Part shown: one piece after another, positions 29,111 through 41,159 of the stretch
How the letters are laid out: the number at the start of each line of letters is the position of its first letter
How positions within the stretch are numbered: position 1 is the first letter of the stretch
DNA from: Sisyra terminalis
Lineage: Eukaryota > Arthropoda > Insecta > Neuroptera > Sisyridae
DNA: 64,000 bases
Assembly (NCBI GenBank): GCA_958496175.1
Contig: OY292277.1
Span: 27,075,282-27,139,281 of the forward strand
Direction of reading: 5' to 3'
Translations under genes and position numbers: made by a program
The notes under the pieces: generated by a model
Told to the model about the DNA's origin: nothing
Seen by the model: the letters and a program-made list of their open reading frames with translations, nothing else
Database searches by the model: none

Positions 29111-32100
29111 GAAACCTTGACAAATTGAGACCAGGTATTTCTCTCAAGCATCGGCAGATCCAAGAGCTTCATTCCCAAGAATTTATTGAGAATTTACATT
29201 GAAATGTGTCATACTAACATTTTTAGAAATTTTTGGAGCTACTGATTGCAACAACACGGATAGTGAAGTTCTCCAATTTACCTGAGATAAGCGTGTAAGT
29301 CATTTTCTGTAGTTTTTACGAATTTTCGAAAAAATAGTTTCAAAAACTCACAGATGGATTTTTCAGATCGTTAACTATAAATATGAATAAACCCAGTTTA
29401 AGTGGTTCCTTCCCATACCTGGAGTTAAGTATATATATCATCTTCTGCAGTTATGTTCAAACTTTCTCAAAATGAGCTTAAAAAGCACATAGGAATGTTT
29501 TGTGAATCGCTAATTACGAAAATAGTGCTCATTAGAACTATCGATGTTCCTTAGGATAGACGAAGATGGCATCCTGTGAAGTATTTTTTTTTTAAATTTA
29601 AATTTTAATAACTGTTTGTGTTCCAACTTCGTGTTCATAATTAGTAACACCAAACAGCCTCAATTAGCTTTTTGAATATAATTTTGCATAAATATTCCAA
29701 AAAATTCAGAAGATGACGTCCACATTTATCCTAAAGCTCATCGAGAAATAACAAACATATTCATAATCATCGTTTTAAATAACCTTCCTATGTGTTTTTC
29801 GTACTTTTTTATGAAAGTTTTGATCAAAACTGCAGAAGATTGTGTCCAGGCCTAATTCCAGGGATGTCGGGGAATCTCACAAACCTAATACCTATTCACA
29901 TTCAGCATTTTCAAAAAATCCGTTTGTATATTTTTTTTAACTATTTTTGTTCAAAATTTGAGAAAAAAAAAAGTTTTAGAAGATGACGTTTCTAAATAAA
30001 TATAAGAACTTCATTCATCAACCTTTTATTTGTCTTCATCAACCTTATAATCAGCAACTTCAAATTAACTATTTAAGTAACAAAGTTAGGCTCATTTTGT
30101 GCATTTTTTAACGAATAATGAATATTTTATTTCTCTCCCGAAAATATTCATTTTTGGCAGCATATACACAAAAACTCGTTTGTATACAATAAAAAATGGC
30201 AAACAAAAATTGGATGAGAATTAAGATCGTTAACTTAGGGTTTTCTTATAGTGAAATATGGTTTTTAGATTACTAAGCAATCTCAATAAAGATGACAACA
30301 TTCCCACTAAAAATACAAAAGTTTCATCCCTTTAAGAAGGACGAGTGGACCTCATTGTTCATCATTGTAATCTTCCACACCTGATTTCCTTTATTTACCT
30401 CTACTAGTTCTATGATTTCTGTCTAATATGGCAACCTATATATTCTTCCATATTTATTCTTTTGAAAATACCACTCGGAATTATCCATTCTCACCACTCA
30501 ATTTAATTCCAGCTCTAGTTAACTAAGTTTGGCGCTGTCTGGATTTTAAAACACCAGTAATAAAAAATAAAACAGCATTAAGAAAGACGTAATTAGTTAA
30601 GTGATAACAATCATGATGTTATCAAACTCAACACTCATTTAGAATATTTTTAAATTTTAATGCCATTTTTATTTACTTCGTATTTGCATAATTTAAAACC
30701 GTCTACTAACAATCCTTTAAAAATTGAAAATTACAAAACGTGCTCGTATTATCTTAATTATCCATACAAAGCTCAGCTTTTCAGCCCCAATAATAACCTT
30801 TTTCATCTTTCAAGATTATAATTAACCTCGTAGGCTATGAGAACCATATTCTCATGAGCCATATGGCTCAAATAACGGTGATCTCTATTAAAATGTTTAT
30901 TGATAACGGCGAAAGACGATATTATTATGATTGCCGCTATCAAAACAGAAATGCAAAATTACTTATACAGTTGAGTTTTGTAAGGAGAGAACAAGCAAGA
31001 GAAATTATTTGTCGCCACAGGGGATAAAGTCTGTAGTCTTGCTTACATAACAAGGAAGGAATTAAAAGAGGCATATAGCCTTTGCGAAGCACTAGTCTGT
31101 TTATTGAAGATTATTTGAGGTGCATTATGAATTCATTAGACTATAATTTTCCAAACGACATCCAACTGAAAATGAGACTTAGTTTTTAATCTTTAACAAG
31201 TCTCACTGTTATTATATCCCCTCTCTCAAATTACGTTATTATTCTCGAGTAAATAAGAGTATAAACTTGTTGAAGTATATACAATTTAATTTATGATTTC
31301 GGAATGAAAATGGAAATTATATATCTTTGGTATAACTATTAATGTTACATAGTTTAACATTCATAATATTATTCGATTAAGCGAAACATAAATATTATAT
31401 ACCATATCAATTCAATGCACATTAGAGATGGATCTGTTTGGGATTTATGTTCCCGAATCCCTCAACGAGTCTTCCTGAAACCGGGATAATCGCTTCTCAA
31501 GGGATTCTATTTAAATGCACGTAAATAGCGCCTCTCTGTTATAATATCCATGGACGTACATTAATAATTTCTTATGACTACCAACAAACTAAATGTAAAC
31601 ATTCTAACTTGAAACCCTTGCAAAGCGTAAAAATTCTACACTTATAATTGCTATGCTTGTGTTGTAAATAATTAGGTTCTTAACTCTCTTATAAACCCCT
31701 GAGTTTATATTTTATTTACATAAATAAGAAAAAGTAATTTCAATAGCGGCAAAACTGCTTCTATATTTTTCTTTAATAAACTTCATTTTTCTAGGTTGAA
31801 TTATTTCTTTAGTGCTGTTAAGGTTTTTTGTAATTTTAAGGAATTTCAATAAATTCAAATCTTTATTTTGTCTACGTTTCAATTTAAATCGTTATACGCT
31901 GCTAAGATGAAATCAATCTATTACATTTCGATCATATATCTGTGAATGCAGTTTTAAGTTAATGATCATCAATTATCGAAGCGAACATATCAACAAAATG
32001 AAGAATATAACTTTTGTACGTATATACTTACCGTTTACATATACAATTTAATAATATGTTTGCAATTAAAACTAATCCATTTCATGGTTTAAATTCATTA

Positions 32101-32425
32101 AATTCTTTTGAGTATGGTAGTAACATTAAATATATTTAAAAAATAAAGTGTTTAACAAATTGCTTACATTGCAATTGATATGTTCTTGATTATGTTATTA
32201 TATATGCAAATATGTACATTTACATCACATCCAACTTCACATGTGTGACATTAAAAGGATCGTAATCCTTTTCTTTGTATTTGTATTTTTCTTTTTTTGT
32301 ATTATTTGGTTTTACATATTATCTTCATTAAAAAAATTTTTATACACATTGTTCGACGAATGATTTACCTAAAAACTTACCATATTTTACACTTTTAAAA
32401 CTTCACCTCCTTTTCATTGTATGAA
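29111..32425. other. Non-coding DNA with weak internal repeats
   Basis: No gene is seen. About 29400-30000 repeats the phrase CAGAAGATG/CATCTTCTG and ATACCTGGAGTTAAG-like blocks in both orientations, suggesting a degraded foldback repeat. A 14-bp palindrome, GAGCCATATGGCTC, lies near 30857-30870. Nothing else is recognised. Confidence 0.45.
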
Positions 32426-32662
32426 TGCATTTTGGCTCATGTGTACTTTAGCACACCCCCAATCTGGCAATGTTGCATTTTCGACTTTGTTTTTAATTTA
32501 TTTCGCGATTAAATCGGTCCATAATGAAAATTTAGCCACAAAAGAGAGAATTATACCATATTAGAATTGAATTAACAAAAGTATCGCGAATTAAATTAAA
32601 AACAAAGTCGAAAATGCAACGTTGCCAGATTGTGGGTGTGCTAAAGTACACTAGAGCCTGCA
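32426..32662. mobile_element. Foldback element with ~95-bp arms
   Basis: The left arm (about 32426-32520) and right arm (about 32575-32662) are near-perfect inverse copies. Both contain GTGTACTTTAGCACACCC, AATCTGGCAA(T/C)GTTGCA and TTTTCGACTTTGTTTTTAAT. A spacer of about 55 bases separates them. This is the form of a foldback MITE. A transcript would fold into a long hairpin. Confidence 0.85.
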
Positions 32663-34729
32663 TTTTTATAAACGTCATACATTACACTTAAGTTTTTATT
32701 ACAAGATACAACACTCATTGATTCACAGATTTGAACAAGAGTTGCTTTACCAATGGGCAGCTATACGTGGCTTGTTCACGTGCTAAGGATACCATTAGCA
32801 TTGTTTTAGGCAAATCGTAAGCCAAACCTGGTATAATTTTTTTTTCAATGAAAATAATATAAAAAACCCAAAAATTAACAAAAACCAAAGAAAAATATTA
32901 CGACTCTTTTAGTGTCACACACCACACTTTTGTGGTATAAAAGTTTCTTTATACCACAATAAAAAGCAATTCCAACAAAAAAATAGGTAATATCAACATA
33001 TCGAGTCACGCCGACGAAGTTCCGGGTATCACCTTGTATATATAAAATTCAATAATAAGTTCGTGTTTCCAATTTTCTTACCTTTAGGTAGCGAATATAT
33101 TTTTTTCATAATGCATCACTCATCAAAAACTTAATATTCAGATCACAGAACGTTAGCTGAAAGACGGCAAACAAAGAATAAAGTAATATAATAAAAGGTT
33201 GGTGACCTTCAAGGCTTTATTTATGTTCAAAGAATTTGTAGCGTCTTGTATAGAGCTTTTTCGATCCCAACTTGTAACGTTTTGTACCAAATTGTTATTG
33301 TATTTTCAAGTAATTTATTTTGATTAGGAAACAAACGTAATAAAATAATCCAATATACTTGTTTTTCACGTAAAATGATTCCATAAATTTCCAATGAAGT
33401 ACCCACTTCGTACTTATCACAACGAAGTCAATAAACTTACGCCTTTTAAAATCATGTTTTTTTTTTCTAAAAAAAACCGCTTTCATGGATTTCCTGTTTT
33501 TTTTAACTGAAAGATTTTTTCTTTTCTTTTCTTTTTTTTTAAAAAAAGCTTAAATCTTTTTCCGCAAGTTCACGACTTGTTAAGCTTGTCGCGTTGTTTT
33601 TCAGATCAATTTGCTCCTTTCGTTATCAGCACAGTTTCTAAGCCACTTTCTTTCGACTTCGAATTTTTTGTAGAAAATTCCAGCAAGGAACGGTTCAAGA
33701 ATTTATATGAAGCATTGATTGGACGCACTAAACGGAAAAACAGCGGAACATAGCACACCTTTTTTCGCCTCAACAAATATGTGTGTACAATAATTTTGCC
33801 ATTTGGAATTTGCATTTGAAAATCTAAACGACGAGCTTACTACTCAAATAATTGTTTATTCGCTTCGCTCAAAATGAAGAAATGGATGGCGTAAAGGAGC
33901 AATAGAAACTTTTAACTTATTCGAAGTGAAGAAAATGTAAATTTCTGTTCAACCGAAAGGAAAACATAGCATTCGTATAATCTTGAAGAGTTGTTTGTTA
34001 ATAATAGCGCGCAATGCATACACGATTTATGAAAAACTTGAGCTTAACGTTAGGGAAAAAAAACGAAGCAAAGAAGGAAACTCTTAATAGAAATGCAGAA
34101 GATGAGTTCACATTGCAAGTGTTCTAGTTTCATACATTTTCTGTTCTACAGCTTAGCCGTTTTACAAACTTAATTTCGTTTCTCTGCATTTTTTGAGTTA
34201 AAAGCTCCTCAATCTTCTCATCTGTTAAAATTGACTTTATAAACTTTCAATTAACATTTACAATTAACTTGAACGGTGAAAGAATTAAACATCTTTTTCC
34301 TGACAAAAAAATCTAAAGAAAAAGTTAGTCTTTGAATCGCAAGAAAAAATAAATAAAATACAAGAAAAACACAACCAAATTTGAGGATAGTTAAAATTAT
34401 GCGCTTCGGATGGCGCTAATAAGAAAAACAAATAATGAAAAACTGGGCTTTTTTGTTGCGATTTTAAATGGATACATCATCAGACTGTTTTAATCGAAAA
34501 TGCGAAATGATTCTTAAAATATCAACCCATAACCCCCCCCCTCCCGTTTTATCAATCTAAGAGTTCACTGGAAAGGTTTTTAAATTTGGTCAGTCAAATT
34601 TCGCTGATTTCATGCAAATAGCATAGTTCTCCCAATCACAAGCACCTTTATTTAATTTGACCAAACTAATCTGAGACTTACAATAGACCTAATACACAAA
34701 ACCTAAAAATAAATTATATGAAAGTATTC
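32663..34729. other. Non-coding DNA
   Basis: No gene is supported. A degraded Helitron-like 3' end, CACGCCGACGAAGTTCCGGG, lies near 33007-33026. Minus-strand open frames at 33295-33486 and 33606-33815 show no family resemblance. Confidence 0.45.
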
Positions 34730-35510
34730 TAAACTAATATCAAAACATAATGTAACTGTTAATTTTAAATACTGCTTGATAAAATTTAAGATGTATTAAT
34801 TTGAAAATACAAAAAAATCGATAAATTTGTTTGCCTAAAACGAGCTGCTATTGGTTTGGAATTATAATGACGTCACAGTACTTCACAAAAACTTCAAAAT
34901 CCTATGAACGTTTTCCTTTGACAAATGAACTTTTGCACAAAGATTGTTTAAATCGTTTAAACAATATGTTAATGATTTCAACTATTTGCAATCTACACAA
35001 CCTATATTCCTAAAGGGAAAAATTGATAGTCATTTTTAATATAAAAAAATGTAATGTGTAAATAAATACTGTTTTTATGGTAACTGTTCGATGATCTATT
35101 CATATCTTGGTTTCAATATGGCCACTGTTGCGTACTGTGACGTCATAGTAAACCCATTAGCACACTTATCGTTTTTAGGCTCTCATTTGCTCATTTAAAT
35201 TAAAACAAAAGCCTACTGGTACCCGAGCGGTCTAGGTGACCGCTCCAAAACTAGTAGGTAGTGAGTTCGAACCTCGTATCGTGCAAATTTTCAATATTTC
35301 TCGATAACGGATTTAATTAACACTAGAGTCGCTAAAGGACCTTAGTGGTTATAAAGCGACGGTAAATACAAATAAAAATAAATAAAACTTTTTTCTGTCA
35401 CAATGCAGGTTTTTCATAATTAAAAATTTGGTTTTTCCACACATTAATAATGTTCTTTAATGATTTGACAAATAAAAAATAATTTTGATATGGTCTATTA
35501 TATCCTTCGT
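34730..35510 (+). repeat. TGACGTCA-bearing repeat family A, copy 3, with nested SINE
   Basis: The copy shares CTATTGGTTTGGAATTATAA, GACGTCACAGTA, TTGACAAATGAAC and TTAAATCGTTTAAAC with the copies at 18540 and 24540. The right site is GCGTACTGTGACGTCAT, the inverse of the left site. A SINE is inserted at 35211-35365. After it the sequence again follows copy 1 (AAACTTTTTT..TTGGTTTTTC..CACA..AT), so the SINE interrupts a once-continuous repeat. Confidence 0.7.
35211..35365 (+). mobile_element. tRNA-derived SINE, copy 2 of 3
   Basis: The best-preserved promoter of the three: A box TGGTACCCGAGCGGTCTAG and B box GAGTTCGAACCTCG, both close to Leu-type tRNA. The family 3' block follows (CTAGAGTCGCTAAAGGACC and TATAAAGCGACGG). 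The flanking AAATTAAAAC and AAATAAAAC may be a degraded target duplication. Confidence 0.85.
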
Positions 35511-35940
35511 AATAAATAAAATATGTATGAAAATCATTTTTTTAACAAATATAGTTCCATTTTATCCTAGCGTAAACTAACTGTATATATTGTACTAAGC
35601 CAAAACTCACTTCGCTCCTGGATTAGGATCAGTTGACGCTGATCGGATGGCTTACGCAAGGTTTATCATACGTCTAACAATAAATATTATCAAGTATAAT
35701 TGTAGTTTTTAATTCCCGAGCAAAACATTTTATTCTACTAACTTATGTGAGATTTGCAATAATGCTTGCAGCCAAATTTTCTCAAAAATGACCCTTAAAA
35801 TGCTTTATTCAAACACCCATGAATAAGTTGTTAAAGATGATAAACATTTTTTATTTGCTATAAAGAATTCATTTAAAATCACAGTGGTGTATATTTTTTT
35901 TTTCTATTTTTAGTATGCGGAAATGAAAACAAAAACTCAC
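35511..35940. other. Proximal part of Shaw intron (minus strand)
   Basis: No gene is seen apart from the splice donor next to the Shaw exon: on the minus strand the intron begins GTGAGTTTTTG at 35940. The downstream coding exons of the channel are not recognised anywhere at lower coordinates. Confidence 0.6.
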
Positions 35941-36134
35941 CTATAATAGTTAAGGACTTGAGCAAACACGCCAGGATGCCTGTCAAAAAAATATTCGTTC
36001 AAAATAGGATCATAATTCGCGAGGGCTTCGGTCAAACGTGACAACCGCGTGGCAGGAATTTTCTTCAACGTCGCCTTATACGTCTCATATCGTATTCCGC
36101 CCACATTCAAGATGATGCGATTTTCCCCATCCAT
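35941..36134 (-). CDS. Shaw: Shaw (Kv3) potassium channel, first coding exon
   Basis: The exon encodes residues 1-64 and two bases of codon 65 of a Shaw-type voltage-gated potassium channel. This is the start of the cytoplasmic T1 tetramerisation domain, which directs subfamily-specific assembly of four subunits in the neuronal membrane. Diagnostic motifs are LNVGG at 9-13, [16 protein letters not shown] at 19-34 and [16 protein letters not shown] at 49-64. These match insect Shaw closely and not Shaker, Shab or Shal. An in-frame TAA upstream and the strong AAAATGG context support this ATG. The exon ends at AG|GTGAGT, phase 2. The zinc-binding half of T1 and all membrane segments must lie on exons outside the recognisable part of the window. 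Confidence in the gene family is very high. Confidence 0.96.
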
Positions 36135-36243
36135 TTTCCCCCTGGTGTGTTCTACTTATTGATGACGATGATGAAGACAATTTTGAAACTGATAGAAATC
36201 AAGCCAGTACAATGTCAACATCCCACTGCGCCAAACTATTCAT
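36135..36243 (-). promoter_or_regulatory. Shaw 5' leader part of the exon, with two upstream ORFs
   Basis: On the minus strand the bases before 36243 read TTTTTATTGTTGTTTCAG, a good 3' splice site, so the leader continues on an upstream exon. The exon begins directly with ATG. This opens a 14-codon ORF (36243-36199). A second ATG at 36221 opens a 21-codon ORF ending TAA at 36156, in frame with the channel start but stopped before it. Two short upstream ORFs would be expected to dampen translation of the channel (inference). Confidence 0.7.
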
Positions 36244-36419
36244 CTGAAACAACAATAAAAATCAAATTAAATTGAAATCTAACTCCTATTACACTTAAAT
36301 TAAAAAGTATGTATGTACATTTATTTTCAGTGGTAGCTTGTCAGTGAAGATAAGAAAGACAGTGACAGTACAAACAAATTCAAAATGCAAATTATTTATT
36401 TAATTTTCTTTATATACGG

Positions 36420-38271
36420 AACGGGAAATAATGTCGTTTCTAAACCTATAAATATTCTTGATATTGTAGAACAGGGTTGTGCAAACTTAATACTAGTTAC
36501 TGGTATGATCGGCAATATATTTCTTTATTTATACATGATCATCTTCGAAAAATGGGTTAAATAAAAAACAAGTACATATTTAAGGGGGTACATGGGTTTA
36601 ATGGGGGAAAAAAGGTCAATTTTCAACAATTTTTTCCCAAATAAAAAACGAAATATTTTATTCAAACCGTTTACTCTCTTAAATATACATATTTGACAAA
36701 CAAATTCAAAAAATTTTCATAGGAAAATGATTAAGATTCCACCATTGCGACGTCATTTTCTGTGACCCTTCGGAAAAAAGGTGCGTCTCCGTTGACAGCA
36801 AAACTCATGGCTGGATCATCTGTGAAAGAAAGTAAAAAAAAAAGAAGAGAAAAACAATATATTTTTTGTTATGACCGATAAGACCATAAATTAGAACTAG
36901 GACAAAGGAAAAAAAGTGAAAAATTGATTCTTTGTAAACATTTTTACAAAAAAATGTAAATTTCGGTGATATTTGCTCAACAGTTTTCTTAGCTATTTGT
37001 AATTGAAAAAAAAAATCATCCAAGCCTTTGTGAATTGTATATCAAAGACCTGTGTAAAATTTCATCAAAATCGGTTGCGTAATTCTCGAGAAATCTTAAT
37101 AACTGACTTTGAAAGCACAGTTTCTAGAAAACCGCGACAATAGACGAGCAACTGCAACGGTATACCTGCGGCGTGCTGAGCTTCCCAAGGCTGTTTCTCC
37201 GAAACTATATTCGGATCCACTTGAAAGTTTTGGGCAATATTCTAGAGATGTAAAAATCAATAAAACAATACAAAAATATTCTTTTTGAAGTCGTGGAACC
37301 CCTTGTAGGGGTTGTAACCCCTGGAAGAGATAATGAATACAAAGAAGTATTAGAAGCACTATTTAGGAATCAATAATGTTCGTTGTAGAATAGATGCGTG
37401 TTTAATTTTAAATTCAAAAATGTCTACTTAATTTTTACTAAACACTTTCAATTAAAAGAATTTAAATCTACCTAAAAATTATTTATTCTTTAAAATGCCT
37501 ACGATCGACTGTCGACCTGTTCGCGATCGACCGTTTGCCCAGCCCTGTTCTAGAACCTATAGACATTCAAATGCCATAAATCGGCTTATAAGTTTTTTCA
37601 AAAGCGTACTGAAGACATTTTATTATCAGAATGACATGTTAACTTGTAAAAGGTTAAAAATATGTATTATTCTTAACTTTTATGGCAATAGTTAGATAAA
37701 TTCCGAAGAAATACAAATTTAGTGTTGTATGTATGATCTTCAAATTTCACAGGGTAATAGCGCTAATTTGGTATCAAAATCATTTATAATATTTATTCAA
37801 ATGTACCTTATTAGATGAGCTTTAACATGATATTTATTAACCTAATGATTTTTTTTTAATTTCAAATTCGATACTTTGAAGTTCTCCAACTCCTACCAAC
37901 CACGTAGAGCTAGTTTTATACCATTGGAGGCTTTAGAATAAACGCATTTTTGGAGCCTCTAAGAACTAAGAAACAATATCCAAACAATTTATAAATAATT
38001 TTATTTTAAAGAACAATCAAAAATATATCTTGAGCTTCCTCCTCTCTTAGAGTAAATTCATGTGTAGTAATTTTTGTTGCAAAGGAATTCAACTTTGATA
38101 TTTTCTTTATTTTTTCTTCTTGGTCTACTTTCTTTTAACGTTTCACTGGTCTATTTTGGTGAATTCATTTAATTTTTAACCATTATATACGTTATATACA
38201 TTAAAGTGATGGTAATGGATTGAATATTGAATAAATAGTTTTTTTTTGTTACAAAAAGCAATGTTTTTGTA
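36420..38271 (+). mobile_element. Family B element, copy 3, split by a hAT insertion
   Basis: The left piece (36420-36471) holds the family start CGGGAAATAATGTCGTTTCT. After the hAT element the right piece (from 37548) resumes with family blocks ATGCCATAAATCGGCTTATA, TTTCACAGGGTAATAGCG and AATTCGATA..TCTCCAACT. The 3' end is less certain and may be at the TAC near 38271. Confidence 0.6.
36472..37547. mobile_element. Non-autonomous hAT element
   Basis: The ends are CAGGGTTGTGCAAACTT and, inverted, CAGGGCTGGGCAAACGG, a common hAT terminal signature. The flanks are TTGTAGAA (36464-36471) and TTCTAGAA (37548-37555), an 8-bp target duplication with one mismatch. The 1076 bp contain no transposase. 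The minus-strand open frames inside look accidental. Confidence 0.85.
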
Positions 38272-39185
38272 CCCGCAGTATGATTAATTATACTGGTGAA
38301 TTACTTAAAAGTTTTCCGAGTTTTTCTAGAACATTTTGTAAGAAATTTGCATAAACATTTGATGAACAGAAAAAAATTAATAATGAAATTAAATAGCTAA
38401 CTTTACTAACAAATAAACAAATTACTCCCTGAGTAAGGAGTATGCAAAGTATGCACTTTTTTCTCACTTTTTTTACACATTTACAGTTTAGTCATAAAGG
38501 ACAAAAATAAATACTTTCTATTTTTCATCGAAAATAGTAACCCCTTGGAAAACCGTTTTTTTAATTGAATTATTTATTGTGACCATCACCGGGTACAGAA
38601 TTAGATCATTATGAGCCCCTTTAACTCTAGAGTTCCTAAGACGCAATCTAGTTGAATTATAGGTAAATCGGGTAAATTCGACCTTGAACCCAAGTATGAT
38701 AAAACCTTAAGAGAACTCAAAGGAGAAATTTTTGAAAGAAAGGCAAAAAAAATTGTTACCAACCAATTTTTAATATATAACTCTTTCCGAGTAATTTGGT
38801 ACTATTTTTTTTTATTCTAACCACTATAATTGCTTTAAAATTTGCTTTTCCACATTTAAGAATCGATTATACTGATATTTCAATAGAAATAAAATACCCT
38901 ACAAACCGGTTCCCTCCAGTTTTCAAAAAAATGGTTCTCCTGAAAAATCTTAATTTTTTTATATTTGTCCCATTTTCTCCTACACTATTAAAGCAAATCG
39001 TTTACAATTTTTTGTGACGATATTTTATATAGTACCTATTTAAACATATTGAATAAAGGAATTCGAAAGCATTTCTGAAAACTACTCAGCTTGTTCCAAT
39101 TGGAAAGTAGATTAAGCCTGCCAAGTTTCGTTGAAATTGGTGAAGGAGTTTCAGAGAAAATGGGTCAAAAAGTTCGGGTTTTCAT
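38272..39185. other. Non-coding DNA
   Basis: No gene is seen. Near 39115-39160 is the phrase CCAAGTTTCGTTGAAATTGG, a sequence type often found inside insect DNA transposons, but no ends could be set. Confidence 0.45.
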
Positions 39186-39296
39186 AATGGAAAATTTTTG
39201 TTTCGGGTCCCCTTAAATAATTACAAAAATTAAATTAGATAGTCAATGGAAAATTTTTGTTTCGGGTCCCCTTAAATAATTACAAAAATTAAATTA
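39186..39296 (+). repeat. 59-bp tandem duplication
   Basis: A 52-base block beginning AATGGAAAATTTTTGTTTCG at 39186 recurs without visible change at 39245, a period of 59 bases. Identity is nearly complete, so the duplication is recent. Confidence 0.9.
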
Positions 39297-41159
39297 AATA
39301 TTCGTAAAATAGAATTTTACGTGGAATATAAAACGCAAATGCAGGATAATTAAAGAAAACAGCTTAAATAATTCAAAAAGGAAAAAAATTAATGAAAAAT
39401 TAACAAAACTAATCAATATTTAAGAAATAATTTTTGCTCTTAATTTATATTTCAATAAACTTTTATAAATTATCAAAAATCGATGACGTACTCTTTTCTC
39501 ACATACTTTTTAATCATAGTGTAAATCAACTTTCTTCAATATAAATTTTTAAATTCTCCAATACAAATAATGTATTTTTGCAATATCAATGTTAAAATTG
39601 ATTGTGAGAAAAGTTGAATTTCACAAACGTTGAAAATATATACGTATGAAAAGTAATTATAACAATATCTAACATTTTGATAATTTGGAAAATTGGCTAG
39701 ATCGGAAAATGTGGGATTTTTTTCCGAATTCTGTATGAAATTTATGCGTTACTTCATAATATCAACTTTAAAAACTTATTGAGAGAAAAGAGAGAAAAAT
39801 TGATTTTCACAAGCAATGAAAATGTATGGGTCAAAAGTGTATGTAATATTTTTTGGAATTTTGGTAGTTTGGAAATGTTGAAATAGAAATTTACGGAACA
39901 ATATTCTATAATCCAATTTTTTTGCAGATTTACTTAGAAACTGTTTCACTAATTTTCTGCATTTTTGTTTTCAAATGATTCTTAGAACCCTATTTTAAAA
40001 TTTTTTGAGTATATTATTGACTGCAGTATTAAATTTTTGCTTTTGTTAAATTTAATAACTTATTCTCGCTAAATTATTTAGTTTTAACAAAACAGATTCT
40101 TTCGCAAACCACTACAAACGATTTCCTTTTGATTGGCAAAAAAAATTTGGAAAAATAAAAACTGTATAATTTCGATGGCTAATCGAGTAATTATATGAGT
40201 TATTCAATTCCTATCGTTTTCAGATTTCCATTTTAAGTTAACAAATTGCACCATTTTTAGCAAAAAGAATTAATTTTCAAACGTCCAGTGTCAAGTTTTA
40301 TGTGCTTGAATTTATTTCAGTTTTACAATTATACTTTTGACAAGCCATTGAAAATTGATTTAGCCTCATACTCGTTGAAATCGGTTCATTTAACCGACAT
40401 GACTAATTGTTTCGATGAACGAGTGTGAAAATTGAATATAAAAATTGGGTTTTAGTTAAATAAATCAGAGTTTAGCAATTGCCTTCATTTGTGTCACGGA
40501 CATGGGGGTGAAATTCTTTTTGTAATTAAAAGCTTTATAAATAAAATGGTTTCCAATCATTTTTTTTCAATTAATTTTTAATGAAATTAAGCATTGTTTA
40601 CGTTGGTCGTCAGAAACGAGATTAATAATATATACGTAAATATCTATTTGTACGTTTGAATAATTGTGACGATCGAGATAATGAAGTGGATTTGATGGGA
40701 TAATGAATGAATTCTCCACTTGCCAGACGTAAATTTGTATGACGTTTTTCGTATAGGCATTATGATTAAATAAAAGTTAAAACCTCCATAATTAATACTG
40801 TGTACGAATTTTAAAATTGGTAATTTCGTCAATTCAGTTATTTTACGCGTAACAATTCTGATTGAAAATAAATTCAGTTGGAAAAATATTAACACCATGC
40901 AAATATCAAACATGTATACGTTTATTTTGGATGAAAATTAAGATTTTTCGCAAACCAGTATTTGAGCAACAAAACAACGTTGTATAAAATGATAAAATCT
41001 GACAAATACATATAGTTTTTTAGTGATTACTGCTAAACAAGTAAGGTTTAAGCTATAGTTGCTTATCATATTAACTTACAAACATAGAGGTGTAGTATTG
41101 GGTAAGGTAATATAATAGAAGCTATTCTAATCATGCAATACAAATTGGGAAATATGTCA
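39297..41159. other. Non-coding DNA with a weak ~185-bp tandem repeat
   Basis: No gene is seen. About 39604-39786 and 39787-39930 share GAGAAAA..TTGA.TTTCACAA..(T)GAAAAT and later TTTGGAAA blocks, a degraded two-unit tandem repeat. The remainder is AT-rich and unstructured. Confidence 0.4.

Noticed and set aside
35211..35365. Possible tRNA gene
   Set aside because: The A and B boxes are tRNA-like, but the acceptor stem does not close, and two other copies share a non-tRNA tail, so it is a SINE.
37096..37359. Minus-strand 87-codon open frame inside the 36472-37547 element
   Set aside because: No resemblance to hAT transposase. The element is too short to be autonomous and the frame looks accidental.
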